A stretch of 9,176 bases of DNA from Melioribacteraceae bacterium. Its GTDB lineage: Bacteria; Bacteroidota; Ignavibacteria; Ignavibacteriales; Melioribacteraceae. The notes beneath the pieces were generated by a model. The model was not told where the DNA came from, searched no databases, and saw only the letters and a program-made list of their open reading frames with translations. Position 1 is the stretch's first letter, and each line of letters opens with the position of its first letter. The stretch lies in contig WFQV01000460.1 in the NCBI GenBank assembly GCA_015486905.1, forward strand, positions 1 through 9,176, written 5' to 3'. The translations under genes were made by a program, and so were the position numbers. Below, piece by piece: positions 1-6,111 of this stretch.

Positions 1-2
1 AT

Positions 3-107
3 TTAAAAGAAAGTGCTCTTTACGGCTATTTGAACAACCCCGAAAAAATCAAATATTTATTAGACCCTGCGGAGTTTACTCCAACTTGGCAGGGGACATC
101 TTACTAA
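3..107 (+). CDS. 3' end of an unidentified gene (last 34 codons)
   Basis: An open frame runs in from the left edge and ends at TAA 105-107; its start lies outside the window. The tail contains YGYLNNPEKIKYLLDPAEFT and ends WQGTSY. The 'LLDP-x-x-[FY]-T' pattern is weakly reminiscent of the C-terminal end of the fumarase/aspartase superfamily (adenylosuccinate lyase or carboxymuconate cycloisomerase type), but 34 residues are too few to decide, so no function is assigned. The final dozen codons lie in DNA rich in inverted repeats (CCCTGC 65-70 with GCAGGG 89-94; GGAG 71-74 with CTCC 79-82) and run into a repeat motif also seen at 3651 and 3921, so the present C-terminus may derive from a repeat. 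The other two forward frames over 1-107 are less convincing as protein. Confidence 0.45.
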   Translation, partial: LKESALYGYLNNPEKIKYLLDPAEFTPTWQGTSY

Positions 108-127
108 CCACGGGTTTCAACCCGTGG
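108..127. repeat. Perfect hairpin directly after the first stop codon
   Basis: The sequence CCACGGGTTTCAACCCGTGG is a perfect inverted repeat (arms of 9 nt, effectively 8 bp around a 4-nt loop) starting one base after the TAA at 105-107. It could stop transcription of the upstream gene, but no T-run follows, so a classical intrinsic terminator is not shown. It begins within the GACATCTTACTAACC motif (95-109) that recurs in altered form at 3651 and 3921, which suggests part of a dispersed repeat rather than a gene-specific terminator. Confidence 0.6.
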
Positions 128-153
128 GTGTGACGAATAAAAACAACAAATAA

Positions 154-210
154 GTTTTGGCGCGATTTTTGGCTAAACTTGTTTTTAAAGAGCAAAAATC
201 GTGACAAAAC
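154..210 (+). repeat. 57-bp imperfect palindrome, copy 1
   Basis: The left arm GTTTTGGCGCGATTTTT (154-170) and right arm AAAAATCGTGACAAAAC (194-210) pair at 15 of 17 positions, the exceptions being one G-A mismatch and one G-T wobble. The 23-nt loop (171-193) adds a possible GCT/AGC extension. A second copy at 3978-4034 has both arms identical, including the imperfect positions, while the loop differs. This looks like a dispersed palindromic element of REP or MITE type, or a structured RNA; no transposase is visible nearby. Confidence 0.8.
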
Positions 211-274
211 GTTCAACGGAGAAAAGCCACTAAAATTATTTACCAATAAATTTAAACTTGTACCAAAAAAAGAG

Positions 275-298
275 ACATTACTAAATATTAAGTAATGT
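275..298. promoter_or_regulatory. Perfect dyad upstream of the kinase gene (possible operator)
   Basis: ACATTACT (275-282) and AGTAATGT (291-298) are exact inverse complements separated by 8 nt, with the right arm ending 73 nt before the kinase ATG. The site sits just upstream of a possible -35 element, a usual place for an activator or repressor dimer. Because it is AT-rich, a chance origin is possible, and no regulator is identified. Confidence 0.4.
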
Positions 299-304
299 AA
301 ATAT

Positions 305-333
305 TTGCTTTTAATAAATAAAATATATATCTT
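305..333 (+). promoter_or_regulatory. Possible promoter of the histidine kinase
   Basis: TTGCTT (305-310) and TATCTT (328-333) are 17 nt apart and lie about 40 nt before the kinase start. Both match the sigma-70 consensus only partly, and the DNA is AT-rich enough to give such matches by chance. Bacteroidota-type -33/-7 elements were looked for and not seen clearly. Confidence 0.2.
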
Positions 334-371
334 ATTAAAAAGGATAATGCGTTAATCCAAATTTAAGACAA

Positions 372-3300
372 ATGTTAAATTTTTTACAGGAATTAGATAG
401 CAGAATGAAAAATAGGACAACAGAGCTTATTTTAGTTAGCAACTCGCGAAAAACTTTCGAGAAAGTTATTAAAAACAAGAACCTTTCTGAAAACAGCCGA
501 CTTGATTTTAAATGGGCAAGAAATTTACACGAAGCAAAAGTATTTTCAAAAGGAGAGCAATATCGCGCATTTTTGTTAGATGAAGACTTACTGAACCCTG
601 AAAACTACGAAAAATTACAACACTTAAGAAAAGCGTTCCCTGTAGCACCAATAATTATTTATTCTGAAAAAGGAAAACATGAGTTAGAAAAAATAATTGC
701 GAAGGGAGCTGACGACATTGCCGATAATAAATTTTTCGATAACAAGAATTTGACTAAATTTTTCAATTTAATTAGAATTAAACGAGAGAACCTCCACAAA
801 GAGAAAGAATACCAAAATAATCTCCGATTAATAATAAATAATATGCTAAACGGTATTTTAGTTGTTGACGAAGGAGGTAAAATAGTTTTAGCAAATAAAA
901 AAGCAAGAGAGCTTTTAGGGTTAAATAATAAATTGCTCAAAACAAAATTCGGAGTACCCATAGTTGATGGAGAGAAAACGGAAATTGAGCTTGTAGGGAA
1001 AGGTAATAAAATAAAACATTTTGAAATTACCTCAACGGATATTTCATATAATCGAAAACCGCACAAGTTAATTAGTTTTTATGACGTTACCGAAAGGAAA
1101 ATGAGAGAAGAAAAAATAAAAGTTAATAATTTATTAGTAAACAAAAATCTAAAAAAATATGCAAAAAAAACGGCTATGGCTGAAAAAAAATATGCAAACT
1201 TACTTAAGTATGCCTTAGCCGGAATTTATGTTACCGACATAAATGGAAATTTTATTGAGGCTAATCAAGGGTTAGCAGATATTCTTGGTTTTAATTCACC
1301 CGAAGAGTTAATTGGCAGAAATATTTCTGAACTATTTGTTGATAAATCCCTGAGAGAAGATTTTGTTAGAAAACTCCTAAATAAAAAAGAAGTGAGAAAT
1401 GAAAAATTTCAATTTAAGAAAGTATCAGGTGAAAAAATAACAGTCTTAAAAAATTCGGTATTGCTCTCCGACCCTTTAACTGAAAAAGAAAATATTCTAA
1501 GTGTAATAATGGACGTTACGGAACTGAACATAAAAAATAAAATATTGGGTGCAATGCCGGCTATCGGGTTACAGGTTTTAAATTCTGAGAATATTGAGGA
1601 TTGTGCGAATGATTTTTTAAGGGAATTAGGGAAGGCGGCGGAAGTTAACAGGACTTACATATTTTACGTTAAAGAAAGAGAGGATGGTGAAATTATTGCC
1701 ACGCAGAAATTTGAATGGGCTGAGGAAGGCGTAGAACCTCAGATTTCCAACCCTGAGTTGCAAGAACTAAATTTAAAAGATAACGGCTTTCAAAGATGGA
1801 TCGAACTTTTAAAAAGCGGACGTTCCATTAAAGGAAACATTTCCGAATTTCCGATTAACGAGCAGAGCATTCTTAAAAATCAGAATATTAAATCTATCAT
1901 TGTTCTTCCCATTTTCGTTGACAATGTTTGGGAGGGTTTTATTGGGTTTGACAGCACGAAAGTAAAAAGATATTGGACAATGACTGAGGAAAATATTTTA
2001 AAAACCGCCGCTAGTTTATTTGCCGAAATTTTGAAACGTTTTAGATTGAGAAAAGAATTAAAAGAGCGCATTACAAAATTGAGAGAAGTTTACAATTTGG
2101 CGAAAGCAATGCCTTTTGAATATGATTTACAAAGCAAAAAATTGGACATAAGCGATATTTTTAAGGAAAATATTGATATTGAAAATTTGGAATTAATAGG
2201 GGGGATATTCGATTACAATAAAATTATCCTGTCCGCGGAACTTAAACGATTTAACAGGAATTACCCGAATATTTTAAAAGAAGGAGGTGAATTTGAGCAA
2301 GTTTTCAATCTTAAATATAAAGCCGGAGAAACCAAATCGCTTTTGGTAAAGGGGGAGATTTATTTTGAAAACGGAAGCGCAAAAGCTCGAGGGATAACAA
2401 TCGATCTAACTAAGCTAAAGAAAGCCGAGGAAAAATTATTAATTTTCGAAACAGTGATTAAAAAGAGTCCCGCTGCAATAATAATAACCGATGTTAACCA
2501 AAAAATAGAATTTGTAAACAAGAAATGGGAAGAGCTTACCGGCTGGAAATTCGAAGAGGTAAAGGGTAAAAGCCCTTCTGTTGTGAAATCGGGTAAAACG
2601 GAAAAAATTGTTTATGAAACAATGGCACACAAAATTTATTCGGGAGAGGAATGGAGCGGAGAAATACTGAACAGAAAGAAAAACGGAGAATTGTTTTGGG
2701 AACTATTATTAATTTCCCCAATAAAAAACGATTACAATGAAATCACCCATTTTATTGGAGTAGGATTAGATGTAACCGAAAATAAGAAGCTGTATCAAGA
2801 GATATTGGAATCGAAAAAGAAGGTTGAATCTGCAGACAAATTAAAAAGCGAATTTCTTGCATTGATAACTCATGAATTTCGAACGCCATTAAATGCAATC
2901 GTTAATTACAATTACCTTATTGCAGAAGAATTGGAAAATTCCCTCAGCGAAGAAATTAATCTTTACATAAAAGGAGCCGAAGAAGCTACGGAAAGATTAA
3001 TAAACACCGTCAATTCCGTCATCTTAGTTTCTGAAATTCTCAGTGGCGATTACAAACCTGAAATTGCAGAGATAAATATTTACAAAGATGTACTTATTCC
3101 TATTTTTGAACAGCAGAATAAAAAGGCCTTGTCTAAAAACATAAAAATCAAACTTATCAATACATCCCAAAATTTGATTGTTAAAGGAGATATTCTTTCT
3201 TTGGAAGCTATGTTTTTTGCATTAATAGATAATGCAATAAAATTTACCCGGGAAGGCTTTATTGAAATTTCCGTTAAAGAAAATGAAAAAAATAATACCG

Positions 3301-3521
3301 TCGTAAAAATAAGGGATACCGGAATAGGAATGACGGAAGAATTTATTTCCACTGCTTTTAATCCGTTTTCACAAGAAGACGAAGGATTTTCAAGATCTTA
3401 CGAAGGGCTTGGTTTGGGACTAGCAATAGTAAAATTGTCATCACAGATAAATAATATAAATATTTCCATTAAATCGAGGAAGGGGTGGGGCTCCGAATTC
3501 AAAATTATTTTCCCAAATTAA
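372..3521 (+). CDS. Multi-sensor cytoplasmic histidine kinase (REC-like, PAS, GAF, HisKA, HATPase)
   Basis: This 1049-residue kinase has no membrane segment or signal peptide, so it should sense cytoplasmic cues and phosphorylate a response regulator not present here. In order: receiver-like domain (about 16-135), PAS (147-240, ending FYDVTERK), coiled linker, PAS (272-385, ending MDVTEL), GAF (390-555), degenerate PAS-like region (575-685, ending IDLTKL), PAS with PAC (690-803, ending LDVTEN), HisKA and HATPase_c. The catalytic parts look intact: H box THEFRTPLN with His834, N box IDNAIKFT with Asn954, G1 DTGIGM at 982, F box FNPF at 996, G2 GLGLGLAIV at 1012. The receiver keeps an Asp70 candidate (FLLDEDLL), Ser98 and Lys120 but has VSNS where the acidic pair should be, so it is probably not a normal phosphoacceptor. 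An alternative start at Met12 (405) has AGGAA 12 nt upstream and gives a typical receiver N-terminus; 372 has no clear RBS. The gene is visibly more AT-rich than the genes to its right and lies between two copies of the 57-bp palindrome. Confidence 0.93.
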   Translation: MLNFLQELDSRMKNRTTELILVSNSRKTFEKVIKNKNLSENSRLDFKWARNLHEAKVFSKGEQYRAFLLDEDLLNPENYEKLQHLRKAFPVAPIIIYSEKGKHELEKIIAKGADDIADNKFFDNKNLTKFFNLIRIKRENLHKEKEYQNNLRLIINNMLNGILVVDEGGKIVLANKKARELLGLNNKLLKTKFGVPIVDGEKTEIELVGKGNKIKHFEITSTDISYNRKPHKLISFYDVTERKMREEKIKVNNLLVNKNLKKYAKKTAMAEKKYANLLKYALAGIYVTDINGNFIEANQGLADILGFNSPEELIGRNISELFVDKSLREDFVRKLLNKKEVRNEKFQFKKVSGEKITVLKNSVLLSDPLTEKENILSVIMDVTELNIKNKILGAMPAIGLQVLNSENIEDCANDFLRELGKAAEVNRTYIFYVKEREDGEIIATQKFEWAEEGVEPQISNPELQELNLKDNGFQRWIELLKSGRSIKGNISEFPINEQSILKNQNIKSIIVLPIFVDNVWEGFIGFDSTKVKRYWTMTEENILKTAASLFAEILKRFRLRKELKERITKLREVYNLAKAMPFEYDLQSKKLDISDIFKENIDIENLELIGGIFDYNKIILSAELKRFNRNYPNILKEGGEFEQVFNLKYKAGETKSLLVKGEIYFENGSAKARGITIDLTKLKKAEEKLLIFETVIKKSPAAIIITDVNQKIEFVNKKWEELTGWKFEEVKGKSPSVVKSGKTEKIVYETMAHKIYSGEEWSGEILNRKKNGELFWELLLISPIKNDYNEITHFIGVGLDVTENKKLYQEILESKKKVESADKLKSEFLALITHEFRTPLNAIVNYNYLIAEELENSLSEEINLYIKGAEEATERLINTVNSVILVSEILSGDYKPEIAEINIYKDVLIPIFEQQNKKALSKNIKIKLINTSQNLIVKGDILSLEAMFFALIDNAIKFTREGFIEISVKENEKNNTVVKIRDTGIGMTEEFISTAFNPFSQEDEGFSRSYEGLGLGLAIVKLSSQINNINISIKSRKGWGSEFKIIFPN

Positions 3522-3632
3522 ATTTAGTGTTTATTTGTTATTGGTAAAATAATCTATTAACTTGTTTTTAGAATAAATGAAACTAACATTATTGATTTTT
3601 AAACACACAACTTGTCCCGCCTTGCCGGGAAA

Positions 3633-3670
3633 ACAAAGCTCTACATTAGTGACATCTCATTAACCCCGAG
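3633..3670 (+). repeat. 38-nt dispersed repeat with GACATCT motif, copy 1
   Basis: The unit beginning ACAAAGCTCTACATTAGTG and containing GACATCTCATTAACC matches 3903-3940 at 35 of 38 positions in the same orientation. Its core GACATCTCATTAACCCCGAG also resembles GACATCTTACTAACCACGGG at 95-114. This copy has no 57-bp palindrome following it, unlike the other two occurrences. Confidence 0.75.
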
Positions 3671-3722
3671 TTTTAGCTAATTAATTCAGACTTGCCGGGA
3701 AGGGAATGATTATAAATTATGA

Positions 3723-3744
3723 ACCTGCCCGCCGGTAGGCAGGT
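3723..3744. repeat. CCTGCC/GGCAGG palindrome, copy 1
   Basis: ACCTGCC (3723-3729) and GGCAGGT (3738-3744) form a 7-bp stem continued by weaker pairs around CCGG. The 13-nt right half GCCGGTAGGCAGG recurs exactly at 9101-9113. Such G+C-rich hairpins stand out in the AT-rich spacer and probably belong to a dispersed family. Confidence 0.7.
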
Positions 3745-3830
3745 GATGAATTATGAATAAGTGACGAGCAACTTGATTGCGTAATTGTATAGTTGGATGA
3801 ATGTATTATTGTTCTTTTATTTTTTGATTA

Positions 3831-3876
3831 GAGGTTAAGGTTGAGGTTATGGTTGAGACTTGTTACAGATTACAGA
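3831..3876 (+). repeat. Short tandem repeats (12-nt and 7-nt units)
   Basis: GAGGTTAAGGTT (3831-3842) is followed by GAGGTTATGGTT (3843-3854) and GAG, a 12-nt tandem with one mismatch that itself has a hidden 6-nt rhythm. A few bases on, TTACAGA is repeated twice exactly (3863-3869, 3870-3876). These look like slippage-derived microrepeats in non-coding DNA. Confidence 0.7.
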
Positions 3877-3902
3877 AAAACAAAGTGTGCAAAATAATTT
3901 TA

Positions 3903-3940
3903 ACAAAGCTCCACATTAGTGACATTTCATTAACCCAGAG
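3903..3940 (+). repeat. 38-nt dispersed repeat with GACATTT motif, copy 2
   Basis: This is the partner of 3633-3670, lying 270 nt downstream in the same orientation with 3 differences in 38. Its GACATT starts 57 nt before the left arm of the palindrome at 3978; in the first spacer GACATC at 95 starts 59 nt before the arm at 154. The near-constant spacing suggests motif and palindrome belong to one composite element. Confidence 0.75.
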
Positions 3941-3977
3941 CTCCAAATCGGCTTTAGTGAGAGAAAAAATATTAATT

Positions 3978-4034
3978 GTTTTGGCGCGATTTTTGGTTTT
4001 GCTCGTTTGGGAAAGATAAAAATCGTGACAAAAC
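3978..4034 (+). repeat. 57-bp imperfect palindrome, copy 2
   Basis: The left arm (3978-3994) and right arm (4018-4034) are identical to those of copy 1 at 154-170 and 194-210, all 34 bases. The loop (3995-4017) is again 23 nt but matches copy 1 at only 11 of 23 positions. Constant arms with a free loop of fixed length point to constraint on the paired structure or to recognition of the arms by a protein. Confidence 0.8.
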
Positions 4035-4065
4035 TTCGGAGGTAAATAATCAGATGAAATAAACA

Positions 4066-4096
4066 TTTAACACTTTTTACATTATCAGAGTATAAT
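4066..4096 (+). promoter_or_regulatory. Possible promoter of the kaiB-like gene
   Basis: TATAAT at 4091-4096 is an exact -10 consensus. A -35 partner is poor (TTTAAC 4066-4071, 19-nt spacing). If used, the transcript would have a leader of about 95 nt that includes an imperfect AGCG...CGCT dyad at 4160-4179. The match may be chance in AT-rich DNA. Confidence 0.25.
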
Positions 4097-4197
4097 ATTT
4101 CCCTTTCTAAAACAGCCGATAAATATTTTCGTAATTCTATTCATCAAATTTTAATAATGAGCGGTCTTAATAAGTCGCTTACTATCAAAAGGTTAAT

Positions 4198-4476
4198 ATG
4201 CAAAAAATTAAATTTAAATTATTCGTAACAGACCATACTCATAAAAGTCGAAAGGCTGAGAGTGAAGTAAAACAAATCTTAAATAGTATTAGAGCGGAGA
4301 CAGAATTAGAAATAATAGATGTCCTCGAGCACCCTGAAATTGAAAAAAGCTGGCTAGTTGTAACTCCTATGCTTGTTAAAGTTTCTCCCAAGCCTGAAAA
4401 AAGAGTTTTCGGAGATTTTGACGATATTGAGAAGACGCTTAAAATGCTTGGGCTCAACGATGTTGAGCATAGTTAA
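4198..4476 (+). CDS. kaiB: KaiB-like circadian-clock family protein
   Basis: This 92-residue protein spans a whole KaiB domain. Cyanobacterial KaiB is about 100 residues, switches from a tetramer to a thioredoxin-like fold and binds KaiC. The match is by motif: FKLFVTDHT near the start, IIDVLEHPE at 39-47 (KVIDVLKNPQ in KaiB), then VTPMLVKVSPKPEKRVFGD at 55-73 (ATPTLAKVLP.PVRRIIGD in KaiB). The three family prolines align as Pro57, Pro64 and Pro66 with the same spacing, and Gly72-Asp73 is kept. The acidic C-terminal tail is missing. The start is supported by AAAAGG 5 nt upstream of ATG. No kaiA or kaiC is visible; the nearest co-oriented gene is the multi-PAS kinase, 676 bp away across repeats. 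In non-cyanobacteria such proteins may act in stress or redox signalling rather than in a clock; the role here is inferred only. Confidence 0.85.
   Translation: MQKIKFKLFVTDHTHKSRKAESEVKQILNSIRAETELEIIDVLEHPEIEKSWLVVTPMLVKVSPKPEKRVFGDFDDIEKTLKMLGLNDVEHS
4452..4468 (+). terminator. Possible terminator hairpin inside the end of kaiB
   Basis: GCTCAAC-GAT-GTTGAGC is a perfect 7-bp stem with a 3-nt loop, ending 5 nt before the kaiB stop codon. It is followed by AT-rich DNA with a T-run only after about 14 nt, so termination would be imperfect. It lies between convergent kaiB and mltF and is the only strong hairpin there, so it may separate the two transcripts. Confidence 0.4.
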
Positions 4477-4529
4477 AATATTTTTATTAGAATTTACAAA
4501 ATTAAATTTGAAACTAACAAGATAATTAT

Positions 4530-5966
4530 TTAACATATCAGCTTTCTGTAATATTCATACCGTTGTAAGATTTCTCTTACGTATTTAACGGTTTCTTTAC
4601 CGTCGCAATAACCGTTTCTAACAATGGGGTCTGTGTAATATTTTTGCTTGGATTTAAGAAGTAAAAATTTCTCAACGTTACCGAACCAAACTTTCGGATT
4701 TGCATTATATTTTTGTGCCAATCTCATTGCATCTAAAATATGTCCGTAGCCAATGTTGTAAGAAGCCAGGACGAATTTAATTCTTTCGTTTTTGTCGATG
4801 ATGTACCCTTTCCAAAAATCATTTAACCATGTTAGGTATTTAAACCCTGCTTTAATACTTTGAATCGGGTCGTGTGGATTTTGAGCGCCTAACTGCTCGG
4901 CGGTTTGAGGCATAAGCTGCATTAACCCAACTGCGCCTGCCCACGATTTTGCATCCGGATTAAACTGGGATTCCTGGTAAATTAATGAAGCTACTAAGCG
5001 CCAGTCCCACCCTAATTTTTCGGAATATTTTTTAATTAAATCATCGTATTTGGAAATTCGCCCGGTAGATAGTGCAAAATATTCGCTTCTTCTGCGTCGT
5101 GCGTAAGCGATACGGTCTTTAAAATATTTATTGTAAATAACGTAATAATCGGTTTTCTTCCGCATTATGTCAATCCACACGTTAATGGTATCGAGAAGAT
5201 GCTTTGCGTTTTTCCTAACCGCCCAGGCAATTTTTTGCGGAAGAGAAATTTCCAAGCTGACGTCGATGTTGGGATAATAAGCCTGGTTCAATTCGGCAAC
5301 GTTTCTGTCCGCCACGGTATAATCTATTTCACCCTTCGCAACCATTCGTATTAAGTCTTCCGTGTTCAGTGAAGAATCCGCTTGAATGATGTTAATGTCC
5401 CCGCCTATTTCATCCGAAAGGTGCTGAAGCCTTGTAAAATAAGAAGAACTCGCACGGACGTAAATTGTTTTGCCTACCAAATCCAGCGGACTGGTAATTA
5501 AGCTGTCGCGGATTTCGTCGAGCCGCATTCTTTGCCAATTGGGAGGCTTCCTTTGAACAAGTACCTGTGTGGTAATGTTGTGGTAATGTGTAAAAGCAAC
5601 TTTTTTCAACCGTTCTTTATTAACCGTAAGATTAAAAGCAATTAAATCCCCTTCGCCGTCGTTGAGCATTTTAAACATCTTGTCAATTTTGGATTCGACC
5701 TTAATCTCAATTTTCAAATTTAAATATTTACCTAAGCGTTGAAGCAGTTCGTACTCGTAGCCCATCGGTTGACCTTTGTAGATGAAATAACTGTAAGCGT
5801 TGTAACCTGTAATAGCAATTAGCTTACCCCGTTTTTTAATTTGTGCAAGGTCAATGTTAACGGGCTTATCACCACGCGAAACTTTCTTGCTCTTTTTGCT
5901 GCATCCGATGAAGGCGGCGGTTAGCAACAAAAAAATTAAAAATAATTTTAAATGTTTTAGAAACAT
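4530..5966 (-). CDS. mltF: Membrane-bound lytic murein transglycosylase F (lipoprotein)
   Basis: This enzyme cleaves peptidoglycan between MurNAc and GlcNAc, leaving 1,6-anhydroMurNAc ends. From the ATG at 5966 it has 478 residues, the usual MltF length. A TTG directly upstream (5967-5969) could extend it by one residue. A lipoprotein signal ends in a lipobox AFIGC with Cys22, so it should be anchored in the envelope, in known MltF at the outer membrane. Residues about 45-290 form a family-3 solute-binding domain (opening KRGKLIAITGYNAYSYFIYKG), regulatory in studied MltF. Residues about 305-440 form the SLT domain with catalytic Glu332 (SLIYQESQF), GAVGLMQLMP at 344-353 and ASYNIGYGH at 401-409. 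A tail of about 40 residues holds two cysteines, one of them the last residue. The gene converges on kaiB (53-bp gap) and diverges from the amidohydrolase. An AGGAGAG lies about 19 nt upstream, too far to be a good RBS; CGGAA is nearer. Confidence 0.93.
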   Translation of the reverse strand: MFLKHLKLFLIFLLLTAAFIGCSKKSKKVSRGDKPVNIDLAQIKKRGKLIAITGYNAYSYFIYKGQPMGYEYELLQRLGKYLNLKIEIKVESKIDKMFKMLNDGEGDLIAFNLTVNKERLKKVAFTHYHNITTQVLVQRKPPNWQRMRLDEIRDSLITSPLDLVGKTIYVRASSSYFTRLQHLSDEIGGDINIIQADSSLNTEDLIRMVAKGEIDYTVADRNVAELNQAYYPNIDVSLEISLPQKIAWAVRKNAKHLLDTINVWIDIMRKKTDYYVIYNKYFKDRIAYARRRRSEYFALSTGRISKYDDLIKKYSEKLGWDWRLVASLIYQESQFNPDAKSWAGAVGLMQLMPQTAEQLGAQNPHDPIQSIKAGFKYLTWLNDFWKGYIIDKNERIKFVLASYNIGYGHILDAMRLAQKYNANPKVWFGNVEKFLLLKSKQKYYTDPIVRNGYCDGKETVKYVREILQRYEYYRKLIC

Positions 5967-6111
5967 CAAATTCCGTTTTTATTTGCTCTCCTAAAAAATA
6001 AAATTATCTATTTTAATTTGAAAAAACAAAATTTTTTTACTTGCTTTTTTAACTAATTTTTTCCGATATTAATTGTATGTGGTTTAAAATCAATTCGCAC
6101 GAGGCATCACA
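5967..6111. promoter_or_regulatory. Divergent promoter region between mltF and the amidohydrolase
   Basis: This 145-bp, very AT-rich spacer must hold the start signals of both genes. On the + strand TTGCTT (6041-6046) and GATATT (6065-6070), 18 nt apart, are a fair sigma-70-like pair about 40 nt before the amidohydrolase ATG. On the - strand GATAAT (6008 to 6003) is a possible -10 for mltF without a good -35. Long A and T runs suggest bent or easily melted DNA. None of these is certain. Confidence 0.4.

Larger units (their letters stand above)
3522..4197. other. 676-bp non-coding repeat island
   Basis: No convincing gene is present on either strand; the one sizeable frame (3863-4066, -) is a translation of repeat DNA. 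The island holds two copies of a 38-nt unit (3633, 3903), two copies of CTTGCCGGGAA exactly 70 nt apart (3621-3631, 3691-3701), the first inside a small TCCCG/CGGGA hairpin, a CCTGCC/GGCAGG palindrome (3723-3744), short tandems (3831-3876), the second 57-bp palindrome (3978-4034) and then the kaiB leader. No clear terminator follows the kinase stop. Confidence 0.75.

Noticed and set aside
108..127. Classical rho-independent terminator after the left-edge gene
   Set aside because: The stem is strong but no T-run follows and its flank is part of a dispersed motif, so it is listed as a repeat hairpin.
659..1066. 135-codon frame on the - strand inside the kinase gene
   Set aside because: Opposite-strand shadow of a clearly coding gene; low-complexity hydrophobic and serine-rich composition with no family resemblance.
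3831..3857. Telomere-like or origin iteron array (GGTTAAGGTTGAGG)
   Set aside because: Only about two 12-nt units exist, with no DnaA boxes, no replication gene and no linear end.
3863..4066. 67-codon frame on the - strand in the left repeat island
   Set aside because: It is the translation of the 38-nt repeat and the 57-bp palindrome, has no recognisable motif and no good RBS.
3522..4197. CRISPR array in the left island
   Set aside because: Repeats differ in type, occur twice only and have irregular spacing; no cas gene is present.
4239..4457. 72-codon frame on the - strand inside kaiB
   Set aside because: Antisense shadow; the + strand shows unmistakable KaiB motifs.
5967..5969. TTG as start of mltF
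   Set aside because: The directly following ATG gives the same lipoprotein signal and is the more likely start; the difference is one residue.
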